DNA from: Pleurobrachia bachei
Taxonomy: Eukaryota; Ctenophora; Tentaculata; Cydippida; Pleurobrachiidae
Assembly (NCBI GenBank): GCA_000695325.1
Contig: AVPN01000262.1
Span: forward strand, 8,075 to 52,873
Direction of reading: 5' to 3'
DNA length: 44,799 bases
The notes beneath the pieces are model-generated. The model made no database searches, was not told the DNA's origin, and worked only from the letters and a program-made list of their open reading frames with translations. Position 1 is the first letter of the stretch; every line of letters begins with the position of its first letter. The position numbers and the translations under genes were made by a program. Positions 18,974 through 28,792 of the stretch are shown here, piece after piece.

Positions 18974-20431
18974 GCTGCACAGCTGGTAGGGGAAGTGGGA
19001 GGAGAGAGATAGTATGGAGAGAGAGGGTAGTGGAAAAGGAAGGTTACTAGGATATTAATGGACAATACTGTACATTGAGTAACACAGTGCAACTTGCTAA
19101 CACAGTCCCAAGCAGAACCATCACACACACATACAAACAGAGATACAGATCTATACATACACACAAACATGCCAATTTGAGTCTACACTGTATAAAATTA
19201 GGCACGAGGACATTATAGGAAGTTGTTGATAGGTTTGTGACGTACTTGACACGCCCAGAGGACAGGTAAACAAAACTAGGAAATATATCAGGCGAGACTC
19301 TCACCTTATATCTCATAGTTAGTTAGTTAGAGAGGTATTGGGAGTCAGAAACGTGAAATTCAAGGAGCGGGGATTGGGATGGGATGGGTAGGATATACGT
19401 CGGGCACTGGGCACTGGGTAGTGAGGGCACTGTAGAGAAAAAGGGACATGTAGTAAAACACTTGTATTTTTAAAAGTTCTTAGAACAGTGTATCAATATT
19501 CAGTATTATATCCACGACTGATGCACATTGGCTGAACTCACACACACTTCTCGAAATAAAAAGAGAATTATAATCATGGTCAGTATCCCACACTTTCTAA
19601 CTCACTCTTTAACTCATTCTCTCTATCTAGCCAGTCACACCCAGCCGAGCCTATATATCCAGAAAATATTCCAAATTCATCCTCATGGGAAAGAAACATT
19701 TCTGTCTCTCTCTTTCTCTCTTTCTCTCTCTACCTCTTTCTCTCCTTGACGACAAATAACGCCCACCTCCCGTAATGAGGGAAGATAGAAAGCAAAAATA
19801 ACCCACTGCGGTCAGGCTGGTTTGTACATGTAACTAACAAGCATTTGTCGTACACACATACACTGCCTGACTAACACACGGTATTTCACTTCCTCCTTCT
19901 CTCTTTCTCTCTCTCTCCCTTTTTTCTATCTCTATCTTTATCTCTCTTTCTCTCTCTCTGACTCATCAACACACCATTACGGGATATTATATACTCACTC
20001 CTAAACACTCGCCCAACAAACAGGCCTTTCTCCAGTTATTATTTAGCAAAGCTTAGACAATAAAAACAGGTGTTACAAACCTACAAACACCCACACATAT
20101 TTTATGCTACTACAAAAACTCTTACAGCACAGCTCTAGGAGCAGCATTTTTTAATCATATTTTGCAAACATTGCATTTTCTCTCTCTCATTCTTACTTCA
20201 GCTCCAGACATGACTCCAGCCATGACTACGTGTGTCCGTGGCAGTACTCGAATTGTAGCTAATTGTGTGTAATGTGGCACAAAATACCTCAAACTATCAA
20301 AAATTTTAAATCAACATAGAAACAAAATGACACATAACACCACGATGTAAAAATGTGTGGGGGTGCAATCAACAACACATGGGGCACTCTTCAAATGTGT
20401 GAAAACATAAACAACAGATCACATGTATACG
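18974..20431. other. Intergenic: ZNF330 upstream region and GRAF 3' flank
   Basis: Contains CT-rich low-complexity tracts at 19706-19744 and 19895-19960 (TCTCTCTTTCTC). Otherwise AT-rich with no credible coding frame. The last part is probably the GRAF 3' UTR. Confidence 0.5.
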
Positions 20432-22643
20432 CTATACATTACTTTTGGGTAAATTTAAATGGTTCCTAGGAACAAGTCCCGTTTTACCCCGACACGTCCC
20501 TATTACCCAACCCTCCTCCTCTGCCTCCCGAATATTAGTGATAATGTCCCCCACCTTAAATGACAGTTCATCTGGCTCATCAGCTATACATTCGTATATT
20601 ACCGTTGCAGTTAGATTATACTTTTGCCGGGCCATTGTTTTGATAGGTTTAGCAGGCGGATTGGTGGTCGAGGAAGCGGAGGGTGGTGGCCAGGGACCCC
20701 GGTTAACGTAGTGATGAGGTTGACTTGCTGCTGCCGGACCTACTGGACTGAGATCTTCGTCTGAACTATCGAATGGGTTGACGTTGTTAGAAGTACCACC
20801 AGTTGTTGTTGAACCAGTAGTTTTGGCAGAGGGCGGAGTGGGCGCTGCTTTCTGCTTGAAGTTCGGCCTTTTCGTGAGGCGGGCAGAGTTGCGAGTTTGA
20901 ACCATTGAACTGTATAACTTGTTCATTTCCCCTCCCTGGAATATTGCGTCATACTCGATAATCAGGTTTTCAACCAGCGAATTCTGATGTTTGATCATGA
21001 AAATACTAGCGACAGTCTCCTCCCTCGGTCTCATCAGGGTCGGTCCGAAGACAACTCCCAGATTGCTCTCCTGCATGAGATTGTCCTCCTTGAGAGCGGC
21101 CACGTCGTTCAGATGTTTTATAAGGATCTTCAGACAGTCATAGTTAGTTTTAGGCAGGGCGGACACCACATTTGTCAGGTTTTTAATCCTCTGATGGCGG
21201 TCCTCTGTTTTCATTGCCTCAAGGAATGATTCGTGCAGTTTGAAGGTGAGCAGAGGTTCAGGGAGAATCTCTCTGAAATACATCTTGAGGGCTGACGCGA
21301 TCACTTTTATATCATCAATTTCCATCACAGCCGCCGTCTTCTTCTCTTCAAATGTGATGGCAATGAGCTTGTTCACCTTGGTTTGTGCCCCGCTAACCCG
21401 GTAAATTCCCTGCTCCCTGAGGCCCAGTTCCCCCATCCTCTTGATGCATAGTTTCACAAACTCAATACCAGTATCCGGAGGTACCTGCAGCTTGGCAGTC
21501 TGCATTGGTTCACTGTAACTCGGCTCCTTGCCCTCCATAATCTCCATCCAGTTCTTAAGTCTCAGAGAGGGCCTGGAGAGTCCACATTTTGTCATCTGCT
21601 GATTTCACTTCGAAACAGAACCTCCGGGGTAGCTCCTCGGATCGTTTCTTTACAACACTGGCCACATTTATATCCTCTGGAGTACCCATCTTGCCTGCGG
21701 TCTGATTGTACGGTGTGACCGTCAGGGTTTTCGGTTTTCTCTTGTACTCACAGAACATCTTCGACCAGGAGTGTCCGAATCCAACTGCAGTTTTTTCTTT
21801 GGAGAACAGGTATCCCTGTCGTGTATCAGGGGAGGAAGATGTACTGCCAAGGGTCAACTTTTTGGAAACCCGCTCTTTCAACTTTTCACTCCGAATCTTC
21901 TCATCGTCAAATGTGTCACGAAGGTTCTGAAGGCGCTTTGCAAGGTCATTATGGTATGGCTGGAGTTCCTTGAACATTTCGAATCCCATGTGATAAAATG
22001 TTTTTAGGGAAAGCATAATCTGGAGAATGGCCTCGCAAACCTCAAACTTCTTTTTCTCCTGAACTTCATGAAGCAACCAAACGTACTCGAGACTGCCCTC
22101 GAACAACCTCTTCCGCTCATCATAACACTGCGAATCCAGATCATCAATCCCTTTCTGGTTCCTCTTACTAGCGAGTGATTTCTCCAACATTGAACAAGAT
22201 TTGTCAGTCTGAGAGTGAAACTTCTTCCTCGCATCCTTACAACTCGCTATGTCCTGTTTCCGAAATATTTCCAGCCGCTTCATGGCACTATTACTGCGAC
22301 TACTGAGACACCGTTCCCGTTGTTCCTCGATCCGTAGTTATCACCTTGACTTGAAAACTTTCCGAAGGGGCTAGAGTCAAAGATCCTCGGTCGACACACC
22401 AATGGGCTTGAAGTTTAACTCTGCGACGGTGTTAGCGAAATGCCGGTGAAACTTGGATAGCTCTTCCTCCAACCCAACCAGTCTCTTCAGCTCGGCACTG
22501 AGGTGTTTTAATGACTGAGCTGTACTATCGATTTCCTTTTCATGGCTCTTCAGGTTCTCCCGAAACAGGGGACTATCTGTGAGGCAATCTTCAAACTCGA
22601 GCGGTTGGAGAGTGTTGGAGGGCTGCAAATATTCTCCTGACAT
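20432..22643 (-). CDS. GRAF/ARHGAP26-type Rho GTPase activator (BAR-PH-RhoGAP-SH3), with frame breaks
   Basis: A membrane-curvature sensor and Rho/Cdc42 GTPase activator of endocytosis and adhesion. It starts at 22643 with MSGEYLQPSNT and LEFEDCLTDSPLFRENLKSHE, the classic GRAF BAR start. The BAR domain runs to about 21900, PH is about 21880-21540 (GYLFSKEKTAVGFGHSWSK ... RRFCFEVKSADDKMWTLQAL), RhoGAP is about 21500-20940 with the arginine finger in REQGIYRVSG and NLGVVFGPTLMRP, and SH3 is at 20640-20440 (ALYDCE-like VIYECIADEPDELSFKVGD, GLVPRNHL). A linker NPFDSSDEDL carries an NPF motif. No intron was found, but the frame is not continuous: about 22315-22377 is shifted relative to both sides, which share a frame, and there is another shift near 21577 (KMWTLQALSE to LKNWMEIMEG). 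Homology continues across all breaks, so sequencing indels are more likely than decay. Confidence 0.85.
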
Positions 22644-22890
22644 ACCAGCATTAGCCTAAAGGAGAGAAAGAGGGGGAGTGTGAGGGAGGGGTAAGCAAGA
22701 AATATTGTACGCAGATTAGGGGGTTGTGGATTAAAGCAGCAAAAATCACAGAATGCTTATATCACGGTTTAAATCAACAGCTCTTGAACACACAGTAATT
22801 AAATACAGATCCCTGTCGCACACACAAAAAATAGATTTAAATTAAAGAGGGAGAAAGCATACACAAAGTAGTTTTCACACTCACAGAGTC

Positions 22891-23672
22891 TTAGCGTCTT
22901 CCCCTACCACCACCGCCACCACTGCCACTAGTTATTGACTTTTTGGGTTTTTTAGTGCCCCCGAATAGCGAGGTTAGCATATCACTCATGTCAGGCATTT
23001 GAGGGTTTTGCATCATTTTGCTGGCATCCTCGATCTCTTTCTTGGTGTCTGGATCTTGCATGTCCTTCAGTTTGGGTAGGATCAACATAAAGAATACTGG
23101 CAAGACGAGCATGGGGACCATGGGGCTCTTCAGAATATCAGTGATATGCCATGTTTCTCGTTTTTCGAAAAAGTTAGTCTTTTCTCCGACACGGAACAAC
23201 AATGGATATTTGACGTCGTGTTGAAGCAAACCAACTTGTATTAGGTGGAATGCCCGTGCATAAGGACCACTTGATTTGCTACTGATTTCCACCCGTACAG
23301 GAGCGATCATAAAGTTGGGATGAAGCACCTCCACGATGTAGCTTCCTGGGGAGTGGGGAAGTGTTAGAAAGAGAGAAAGATTCTCCGTCAAATTGGCGGA
23401 TAATTATTATAAAACACTCGATTTTGTGAGCAAAAACACGGGAAATGTCGACTAGTCTGTAACGAGGTCTTACCTGGCTTAATGTTTGGTATCACAAAAG
23501 ATCCGTTCTGCTGTGCATAGCCAAGATATTCCCCAAAATTCGCAGAAATTACCGTTCTGCTTTGCCAACCGGGATCACCGTTGATTACAATCTGTCCTCT
23601 GATTTCGTAGAGCGCTTCCCCTGCCACTTGCTCCAGGCAGAAAAGTGCAAGGGCGTAAAGAATGTACAGCAT
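22891..23672 (-). CDS. EMC7: ER membrane protein complex subunit 7, two exons
   Basis: Subunit of the EMC insertase, with a lumenal beta-sandwich and one membrane segment. Exon 1 is 23474-23672 and exon 2 is 22891-23345, phase 1, donor GTAAGA and acceptor CCCCAG, total 217 residues. The signal peptide is MLYILYALALFCLEQVAGEA. The lumenal domain includes YEIRGQIVING and GSYIVEVLHPNFMIAPVRVEI; the membrane segment is VPMLVLPVFFMLILPKL, followed by the conserved DPDTKKEIEDASKMM and a basic, glycine-rich tail. The human protein has the matching [20 protein letters not shown] and DPDMRREMEQS. A LINE has inserted about 110 bp upstream of the start codon. Confidence 0.95.
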
Positions 23673-23783
23673 ATGAGTTCTGTTTTTCTTCTGTTATGCT
23701 CTTTCTTTGATGGCTACACAATTAAGAGGAATCAGGGAAATTTTGTGAAAAAGGCTGGTCAAAAACGTCGATTTCTTCTGTTT

Positions 23784-23798
23784 GAAAATTCCAAGCAA
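23784..23798. repeat. Target-site duplication, EMC7-proximal copy
   Basis: GAAAATTCCAAGCAA, identical to 25377-25391. It directly follows the A-tail of the LINE (read on the minus strand). Confidence 0.9.
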
Positions 23799-25376
23799 TT
23801 TTTTTTTTTTTGGGGGGGAGAGCGCTCCCGTGTTAAAACCTTGGTTCCGAGGGTACTCGGATGTACATGATGAATGCGCTCTCTGGCGCCAAAGGAACTC
23901 TGTGCTATAAGGCACTAAATCAACAAATTACATCAGATATAAATCTTCAGTAGTGTCCTCTCTCAGTCTTCCTCTGAACCCTCGAAGTGACAGTGTGACA
24001 CTCCTCACCATCGAGAAAGACAATCTTAGGCGAATATATCTTACACACTCTTCGTATCTGTTGCCACTCTTGTCTGATTTTCGTTCTGCAAGATGCTTCA
24101 CGAAGCGGGAGAATTCTCTCCCGAGACCGCCAGTAGTTGCCATAACAAGGGGGGTAAACACTCCACCGTCCACTTCCAACACTCTATGATTGTATCCCGT
24201 TTTCTTTTCGTTTTCATGCTTACGGCCTGTTTGGGGGATCGTCTGGATAGAATTGGATGTGGCTTGAGAGTTTAATACCCTGACATCAAAGAATGCCTTA
24301 TCCATATCCACCCAAAAATCCCTTGTGGAGATGTCCAGTCGAGCATGATCATCTGTTATTGTTCCTTCAGGAAGATCCCGCCCGTTGGTTGAAAGGAGTC
24401 GAGGTTCAATCTGAGTGTTGTAGCACACTCTGTCCAGCTCCCCTGCAATGTAGTCTCGAACACGGTTGTGTCTGAGTGAAACATATCCACCTTTCTTACA
24501 TGATAATGCATGTTCGATAGTGTTTTTCTCTCCGCAGCAGCATGTTTCAGGCCTCGGATCCCCAACTATCGGCATGTTATACCTAACAGACATTGCGTCG
24601 TGAAACTCTTGTCTCGTGAGATGAAACCGGAGTTTTTCAAGTGGCAAGCATAAGGCCCCTTTCTCGCTAATCCAGTCAAGGTTTCTCTGTTCTTTGGGAC
24701 TTAGCTTCTGTTTTATCTTCTCAACCATACTCTTCAAGAGATCGTTCTTGATTTTCTTTATTGATGCAAGCATTCCCCGCAGTTCCTCTGGTTCCTGTTT
24801 GTATTCCTTCTTCTGTTTCACAATAGCTTCACAAAGCTTGGATGTAACTGCAACAGAGTTAGCATACTCCAGGTCCGCCATGATTACGGGATTATCAATC
24901 CCAAGTCCACCCAGGCGTGCGGGCAGGGCCATGATGTTCCGAAGGTTGTCATCGATGAAAGGCTGTCCCGTTATGGCTGGTAGGAGCTTGTGAAGAATAG
25001 CATCCTCTATTTCCTGAAGATAGCATTGGATTCCCGGGGTTGTCCTTGTGAGAAACGACCATTCCTTGCTAACTCCTATCACATACGCTGAGTGTGCCAG
25101 CTGTGGCTCAATCTTAGCGATTTCGCACATGCTGTCAATGTCATCTAACCACCTTTTCATCTCTTCCTTCACAAACGCCTCTTTCCCTTCTTCGCTTCCA
25201 ATGAACGATCCCAAATAACGATGCCCACTAGACGTGACGTTCACATCAGGAAATAGTTGTCTGCCCTTTTCCTCAAGTCCCTTCTTGACGACCAGCCAGC
25301 TCTTACCAGGATCGGGGTAGTATCCAAACGAAGGTCCAGATGCCTTGACACTTTCCCACCACTTTCCCACCACTGA
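23799..25376 (-). mobile_element. 5'-truncated LINE insertion with A-tail and 15-bp target-site duplication
   Basis: 1,578 bp between two perfect copies of GAAAATTCCAAGCAA. On the minus strand it begins in reverse-transcriptase coding sequence and ends in a run of 7 C and 13 A (23799-23818). This is the signature of target-primed reverse transcription. At the 5' junction there is an 11-bp tandem repeat (GTGGTGGGAAA twice, about 25345-25374), the kind of microhomology filler such insertions show. It looks young: the target-site copies are identical and the frame inside is uninterrupted. It has the same orientation as EMC7. Confidence 0.9.
23928..25376 (-). CDS. LINE protein fragment: end of reverse transcriptase and C-terminal endonuclease-like domain
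   Basis: About 480 residues, open throughout. The N-terminal part (GPSFGYYPDPGKSWLVVK) is the end of a reverse-transcriptase palm/thumb region of the kind common in sponge and cnidarian retroelements. Further on is a Cys-His cluster, CCCGEKNTIEHALSCKKGG, then RHNRVRD, then HARLDISTRDFW ... AFFDVRVL, and LEVDGGVFTPLVMATTGGLG. A zinc-binding CCHC cluster followed by a PD-(D/E)XK-like motif (here LD...DVRV) fits the restriction-like endonuclease of R2/NeSL/Hero-type LINEs; that assignment is inference. The catalytic core of the reverse transcriptase is missing because of the 5' truncation. The first in-frame residues upstream of 25376 come from the target site. Confidence 0.75.
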   Translation of the reverse strand, partial: SVVGKWWESVKASGPSFGYYPDPGKSWLVVKKGLEEKGRQLFPDVNVTSSGHRYLGSFIGSEEGKEAFVKEEMKRWLDDIDSMCEIAKIEPQLAHSAYVIGVSKEWSFLTRTTPGIQCYLQEIEDAILHKLLPAITGQPFIDDNLRNIMALPARLGGLGIDNPVIMADLEYANSVAVTSKLCEAIVKQKKEYKQEPEELRGMLASIKKIKNDLLKSMVEKIKQKLSPKEQRNLDWISEKGALCLPLEKLRFHLTRQEFHDAMSVRYNMPIVGDPRPETCCCGEKNTIEHALSCKKGGYVSLRHNRVRDYIAGELDRVCYNTQIEPRLLSTNGRDLPEGTITDDHARLDISTRDFWVDMDKAFFDVRVLNSQATSNSIQTIPQTGRKHENEKKTGYNHRVLEVDGGVFTPLVMATTGGLGREFSRFVKHLAERKSDKSGNRYEECVRYIRLRLSFSMVRSVTLSLRGFRGRLREDTTEDLYLM

Positions 25377-25391
25377 GAAAATTCCAAGCAA
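25377..25391. repeat. Target-site duplication, distal copy
   Basis: GAAAATTCCAAGCAA, identical to 23784-23798. Confidence 0.9.
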
Positions 25392-25832
25392 AGAAAATTT
25401 AAAAGTTCAAAATCCGTTTTCACGATCACGTAACGCCGCGCATTACAGGCGCGCAAAAAATTCGCGCGCACACCAACTTCAAAAATTTTGATTTCAGTCT
25501 CAATTGTTTAGACTTTAGACGCTCCTTCGTTAAATAATAACCCATTCCATAAATCTGGATACAAGTAAACAAATTAAAAACAACATATTTTACAAGGATG
25601 GGATAAGAAAGATGGAAGTTTCCGGAAACGAATAGTGAATACAATTATCATCATCATGAATATAAATAGTGCAGTGACTCTAACCCAATAAACGTTTTAC
25701 TTGTAGTATAAATCATAGAAAATTATATAAAAAATACTGTGAATATAATAGTTTCGGTATGTTAAAGTATGTAAGTTATAAAACATAAAAAGCTGTATAA
25801 AATCAAGATAAAATTGTCCCTTTTTACAGTTT
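25392..25832. other. Intergenic between the LINE and the laminin 3' end
   Basis: AT-rich. At 25430-25480 there is a CGCGC/AATT-rich stretch with ATCACGTAAC and GCGCGCACACC. Before the LINE inserted this lay roughly 150-200 bp upstream of the EMC7 start codon, so it may be the original EMC7 promoter. No gene seen. Confidence 0.4.
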
Positions 25833-28536
25833 TTAAACTTCAATAGTTTTGTAGGTCGGTTTGACATTTCTAAGGGAGACTCCGGCAAGAGAAACTGTAC
25901 CTTGCACATCGCCATACTCTTCCAGATCAACAGCTCTGAAATACAATTTATTAGTTGTCGGTCGCCGTGACACAGTTACCATGGTTACCATGGTTGCATG
26001 AAGCTTAAGAGGTGGTCATTGGTCACAATGTAAATATCATCATGAATATGGTTCTTGTCACTTACATGAAGCTAAGGGATGGTCATTGACCACAATATGC
26101 AGAATATGGTTTCTTTTTACTTACTCATTGTTAACAGCAATGGATCGCATGGAGCCCCGGAAGGGAAGGAGCTGAGTTACACCAGGGGTTGTCAGGGTGA
26201 ATGAAGGGGGAACACCACCCAGGAACAATCCCGAGTTGGTTGGAACATCGCCAAACCTTCCCAGCGTCATGGTAGAAGTAAACCTGCAGGGGGAATTAGC
26301 ATAGATTAGGAGTTCGGTTACTATGGAGGAGTGAAAGGGAGTAGCGAGTTTGATATGGTAAACGGGATGGAGTTAGTGTCACTAACTCTATCCCGCTTAG
26401 TGAGGTTGCTATGGTAACTATTATAAACGGGATAGTTGCTATGGTAACAACTTACCCATCAACCACAAGAGTGAGCTGTGTGTCATCTCTAGATATCCTA
26501 ATGAAATGCCACACCCCATCATCAACTTGAACTGCAGCTGAATGACTGTCAGCACTTCCCATTCGGACCAGCGTGAAAAACACCTGACCCTCGCTGATCG
26601 ACAGAGCATAGGAATAGAAACCTGAGGGGGGCACAGGGGTGTTAGTAACAAACATTAGGGGATGTTGTAGGATGATTTTTTTTCTAACTACGGGAATTAC
26701 TAAATAATTACCTAATTGGTGTGTAGCGAATGCAAGAATTCCGGCAGGTAGATTTGTTCTGATACTCAATTCCATAGACCACTGTTTTGTAAAACTATTC
26801 CCAGATTCGGCGTATTGGACATACCCGGTGCCACCAAATGTAATACCGGGTAAAGCGTACTTGTTGATACAGGCCCCGGCCATACCATTAAATTCCTGTG
26901 CATCTTTCTCGTCCACAGAGAGTGTGATACCGTCTACTGAGACACCATGTAGGATGCCCCCTACACTACTGAAATTACCACCATCCCCTCCCAACCACAT
27001 CTCCTTACAGGATCCTGTGTCCCAGTCTAGGGGAGAGGAGAGAGAGAAACTGAGGACTTGATCACCATCCACCTCCAATGTTACACCAGGGTTCAGGGTC
27101 ACAGTAACAGTATGGAGATTGTAGTCTGATACAACCAAGCTAGGTGACCTCTCCTCCCCTTCAGGGGTGGTTAGAACTAGAACATCCCCATCGAATGAGA
27201 GAGTGATCGCCTCAGAGCTGTCTACATTCTTGAACGAGAACAGTACCCCCTGAGTGTCTAGAGTCTGGAACTGAACCTCTATAGAAGTGCTCCTGCCGGG
27301 GGATAGAGAGATTCCACTACAGGGGTATACCGCATACCCCCACCCCCTCATACACAAACCATCAGTAGGAGCTAGAGAGTATAGTTTCTTGTAGTGGTCC
27401 ACCACCTGTACTGGCTCTACATCCCCCGCATCCTCAGTCAGATTCCACAACCCAACTGGGGCGTCATTCAGTCTCATTCTTGATATGGATCCTTGGAAAG
27501 GATCACTGGCAGTGGATGTACAACCAACACAGAGGAAGGAGTCCTCTCCCAGTTCCATCAGCTCTAACATCCGACCAGCAGCCTGGCCCTTGTAACTATT
27601 AGTGATACCAGATGATTTAGTAACAGACATGTAACCTGTATTGCCACTCCTGGACACCCTCACCTCTCTCCATTCCCCATCCGCTACCTCTGTATCAGCG
27701 GCTATCCTAGCACCCTGTCCATCTCCCAGATCAAACTGTAACTGCAGTTTACCATCCACCAGACTCAGTTGTAGCATCTCTTGAGAGGAGGGACTTCCCA
27801 GGAATAATAGTGTGCCTGTAGTGGCTGTAGATCTGAAGTATAGCGATATACCGGTGTACTGGGTACTCCTTTTTATCAGTTGAGGGAGCGGTATTTTGAT
27901 AGAACCACTCACCATATTGATCCCAATAGGTAACCGAGACAGTCCCTCCCTAGCTAGAGACATCTTGTTTCGTATGGCACTCATCCTCTCTTCTAACTCT
28001 CGCATCTTGTCAGTTAAACTGACCACCTTTAGTTTGGGTAACAATCTCCTCTGGATTTCACCTGTTGTATCTTCTACTGACTGACCCAGTGAGCTCAATA
28101 ACCTCTCATGTTCACTGACTGAGTTAGAATAACTGGAAACCTTCCTTCCTACTTTGGAAATGGTTCTCTCAATTTGTTTTGTCTCAGAGTTGGATCTCTT
28201 CAGTTTCCTGATCCTCTTTTCGATGTCTTTTAAAGACCGGCTACTGGGAGGTCTAACATTCTCTAGACTCTCGCTCGCTCCGTTATATCTCCTCTTCAGC
28301 CCATCTTCCCTGGCCAACTGGGCACTGAGCTGTCCTTCCAAGTTGTCAGTGGCCACCTTTCCAGCGAGAGATGACGTTTGGGCAGATAGGTCTAGTATAA
28401 TCTCACTGAAAGTTTGAACCTCTCTCTGTCTATCGCCAAGATCACCAAAAGATGGAACTTCTAACTCAGCGAGTGGGTAGACAAGGTTAGATAACTCTGT
28501 GGCGTTTTTATTGAAACTCTGGAGAGAGGCAACAAC
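25833..28536 (-). CDS. Laminin alpha chain, 3' end: coiled coil into three LG domains
   Basis: Last four exons: 28536-26712, 26621-26456, 26283-26125 and 25935-25833, with phases 1, 2 and 2 at the joints. The first exon starts with the end of the coiled coil (VVASLQSFNKNATEL ... EERMSAIRNKMSLAREGLS), then LG1 from GSIKIPLPQLIKRSTQY, LG2 from YPCSGISLSPGRSTSIEV, and LG3 from LPGITFGGTGYVQYAESG, completed by the small exons (SGLFLGGVPPSF ... LPFRGSMRSIAVN). The usual Cys in the last FRGC motif is Ser. The chain ends DVQGTVSLAGVSLRNVKPTY KTIEV. Bilaterian alpha chains have five LG domains; only three are present here. Extracellular basement-membrane role. The 91-bp intron at 26622-26711 has no stop in frame. 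Confidence 0.9.
25997..26124. repeat. Two-copy tandem duplication of about 60 bp at a laminin splice donor
   Basis: 25997-26065 and 26066-26124 share ATGAAGCT, GGTCATTG, CACAAT and AATATGGTT, and each ends in CTTAC, which is GTAAG on the coding strand. The unit adjoining exon 26125-26283 supplies the real 5' splice site; the other carries a second donor-like sequence inside the intron. Confidence 0.6.
26363..26395. repeat. Near-perfect hairpin, 16-bp arms, in laminin intron
   Basis: CGGGATGGAGTTAGTG (26363-26378) pairs with CACTAACTCTATCCCG (26380-26395) at 15 of 16 positions, with essentially no loop. Ten bases on lies the first of two X-box-like sites. Confidence 0.8.
26405..26448. promoter_or_regulatory. 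Two X-box-like (RFX) sites
   Basis: GTTGCTATGGTAAC occurs at 26405-26418 and again at 26435-26448, 30 bp apart. It fits the RFX X-box consensus GTNRCC-N(0-3)-RGYAAC on the reverse strand. It lies inside a laminin intron. Sequence match only; the motif is also repeated at 28903 and 33018-33091. Confidence 0.4.
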
Positions 28537-28792
28537 CTGAAACAAATTAACAGGCCGTTACTAAGCTGTTACTGAAAATTAAGGGGGGAGTAGTGGGAAT
28601 TTGGGACGGGAGTGGGTTGTGATACGGACTGGAGAAGGGCAGCCCGTATCAGACAGGCAGGAAGCAGGGCAAAAGGATGTAGAGTAGGGATGGGCAAGAA
28701 GTAAGAGGATTGGGGGACTGACGAGGTGGACTGGGGAGTGAGGGCTGCAACTGAGGACGAGCAGGGAGTAATGGGGAGGGAGAGTATAATAC

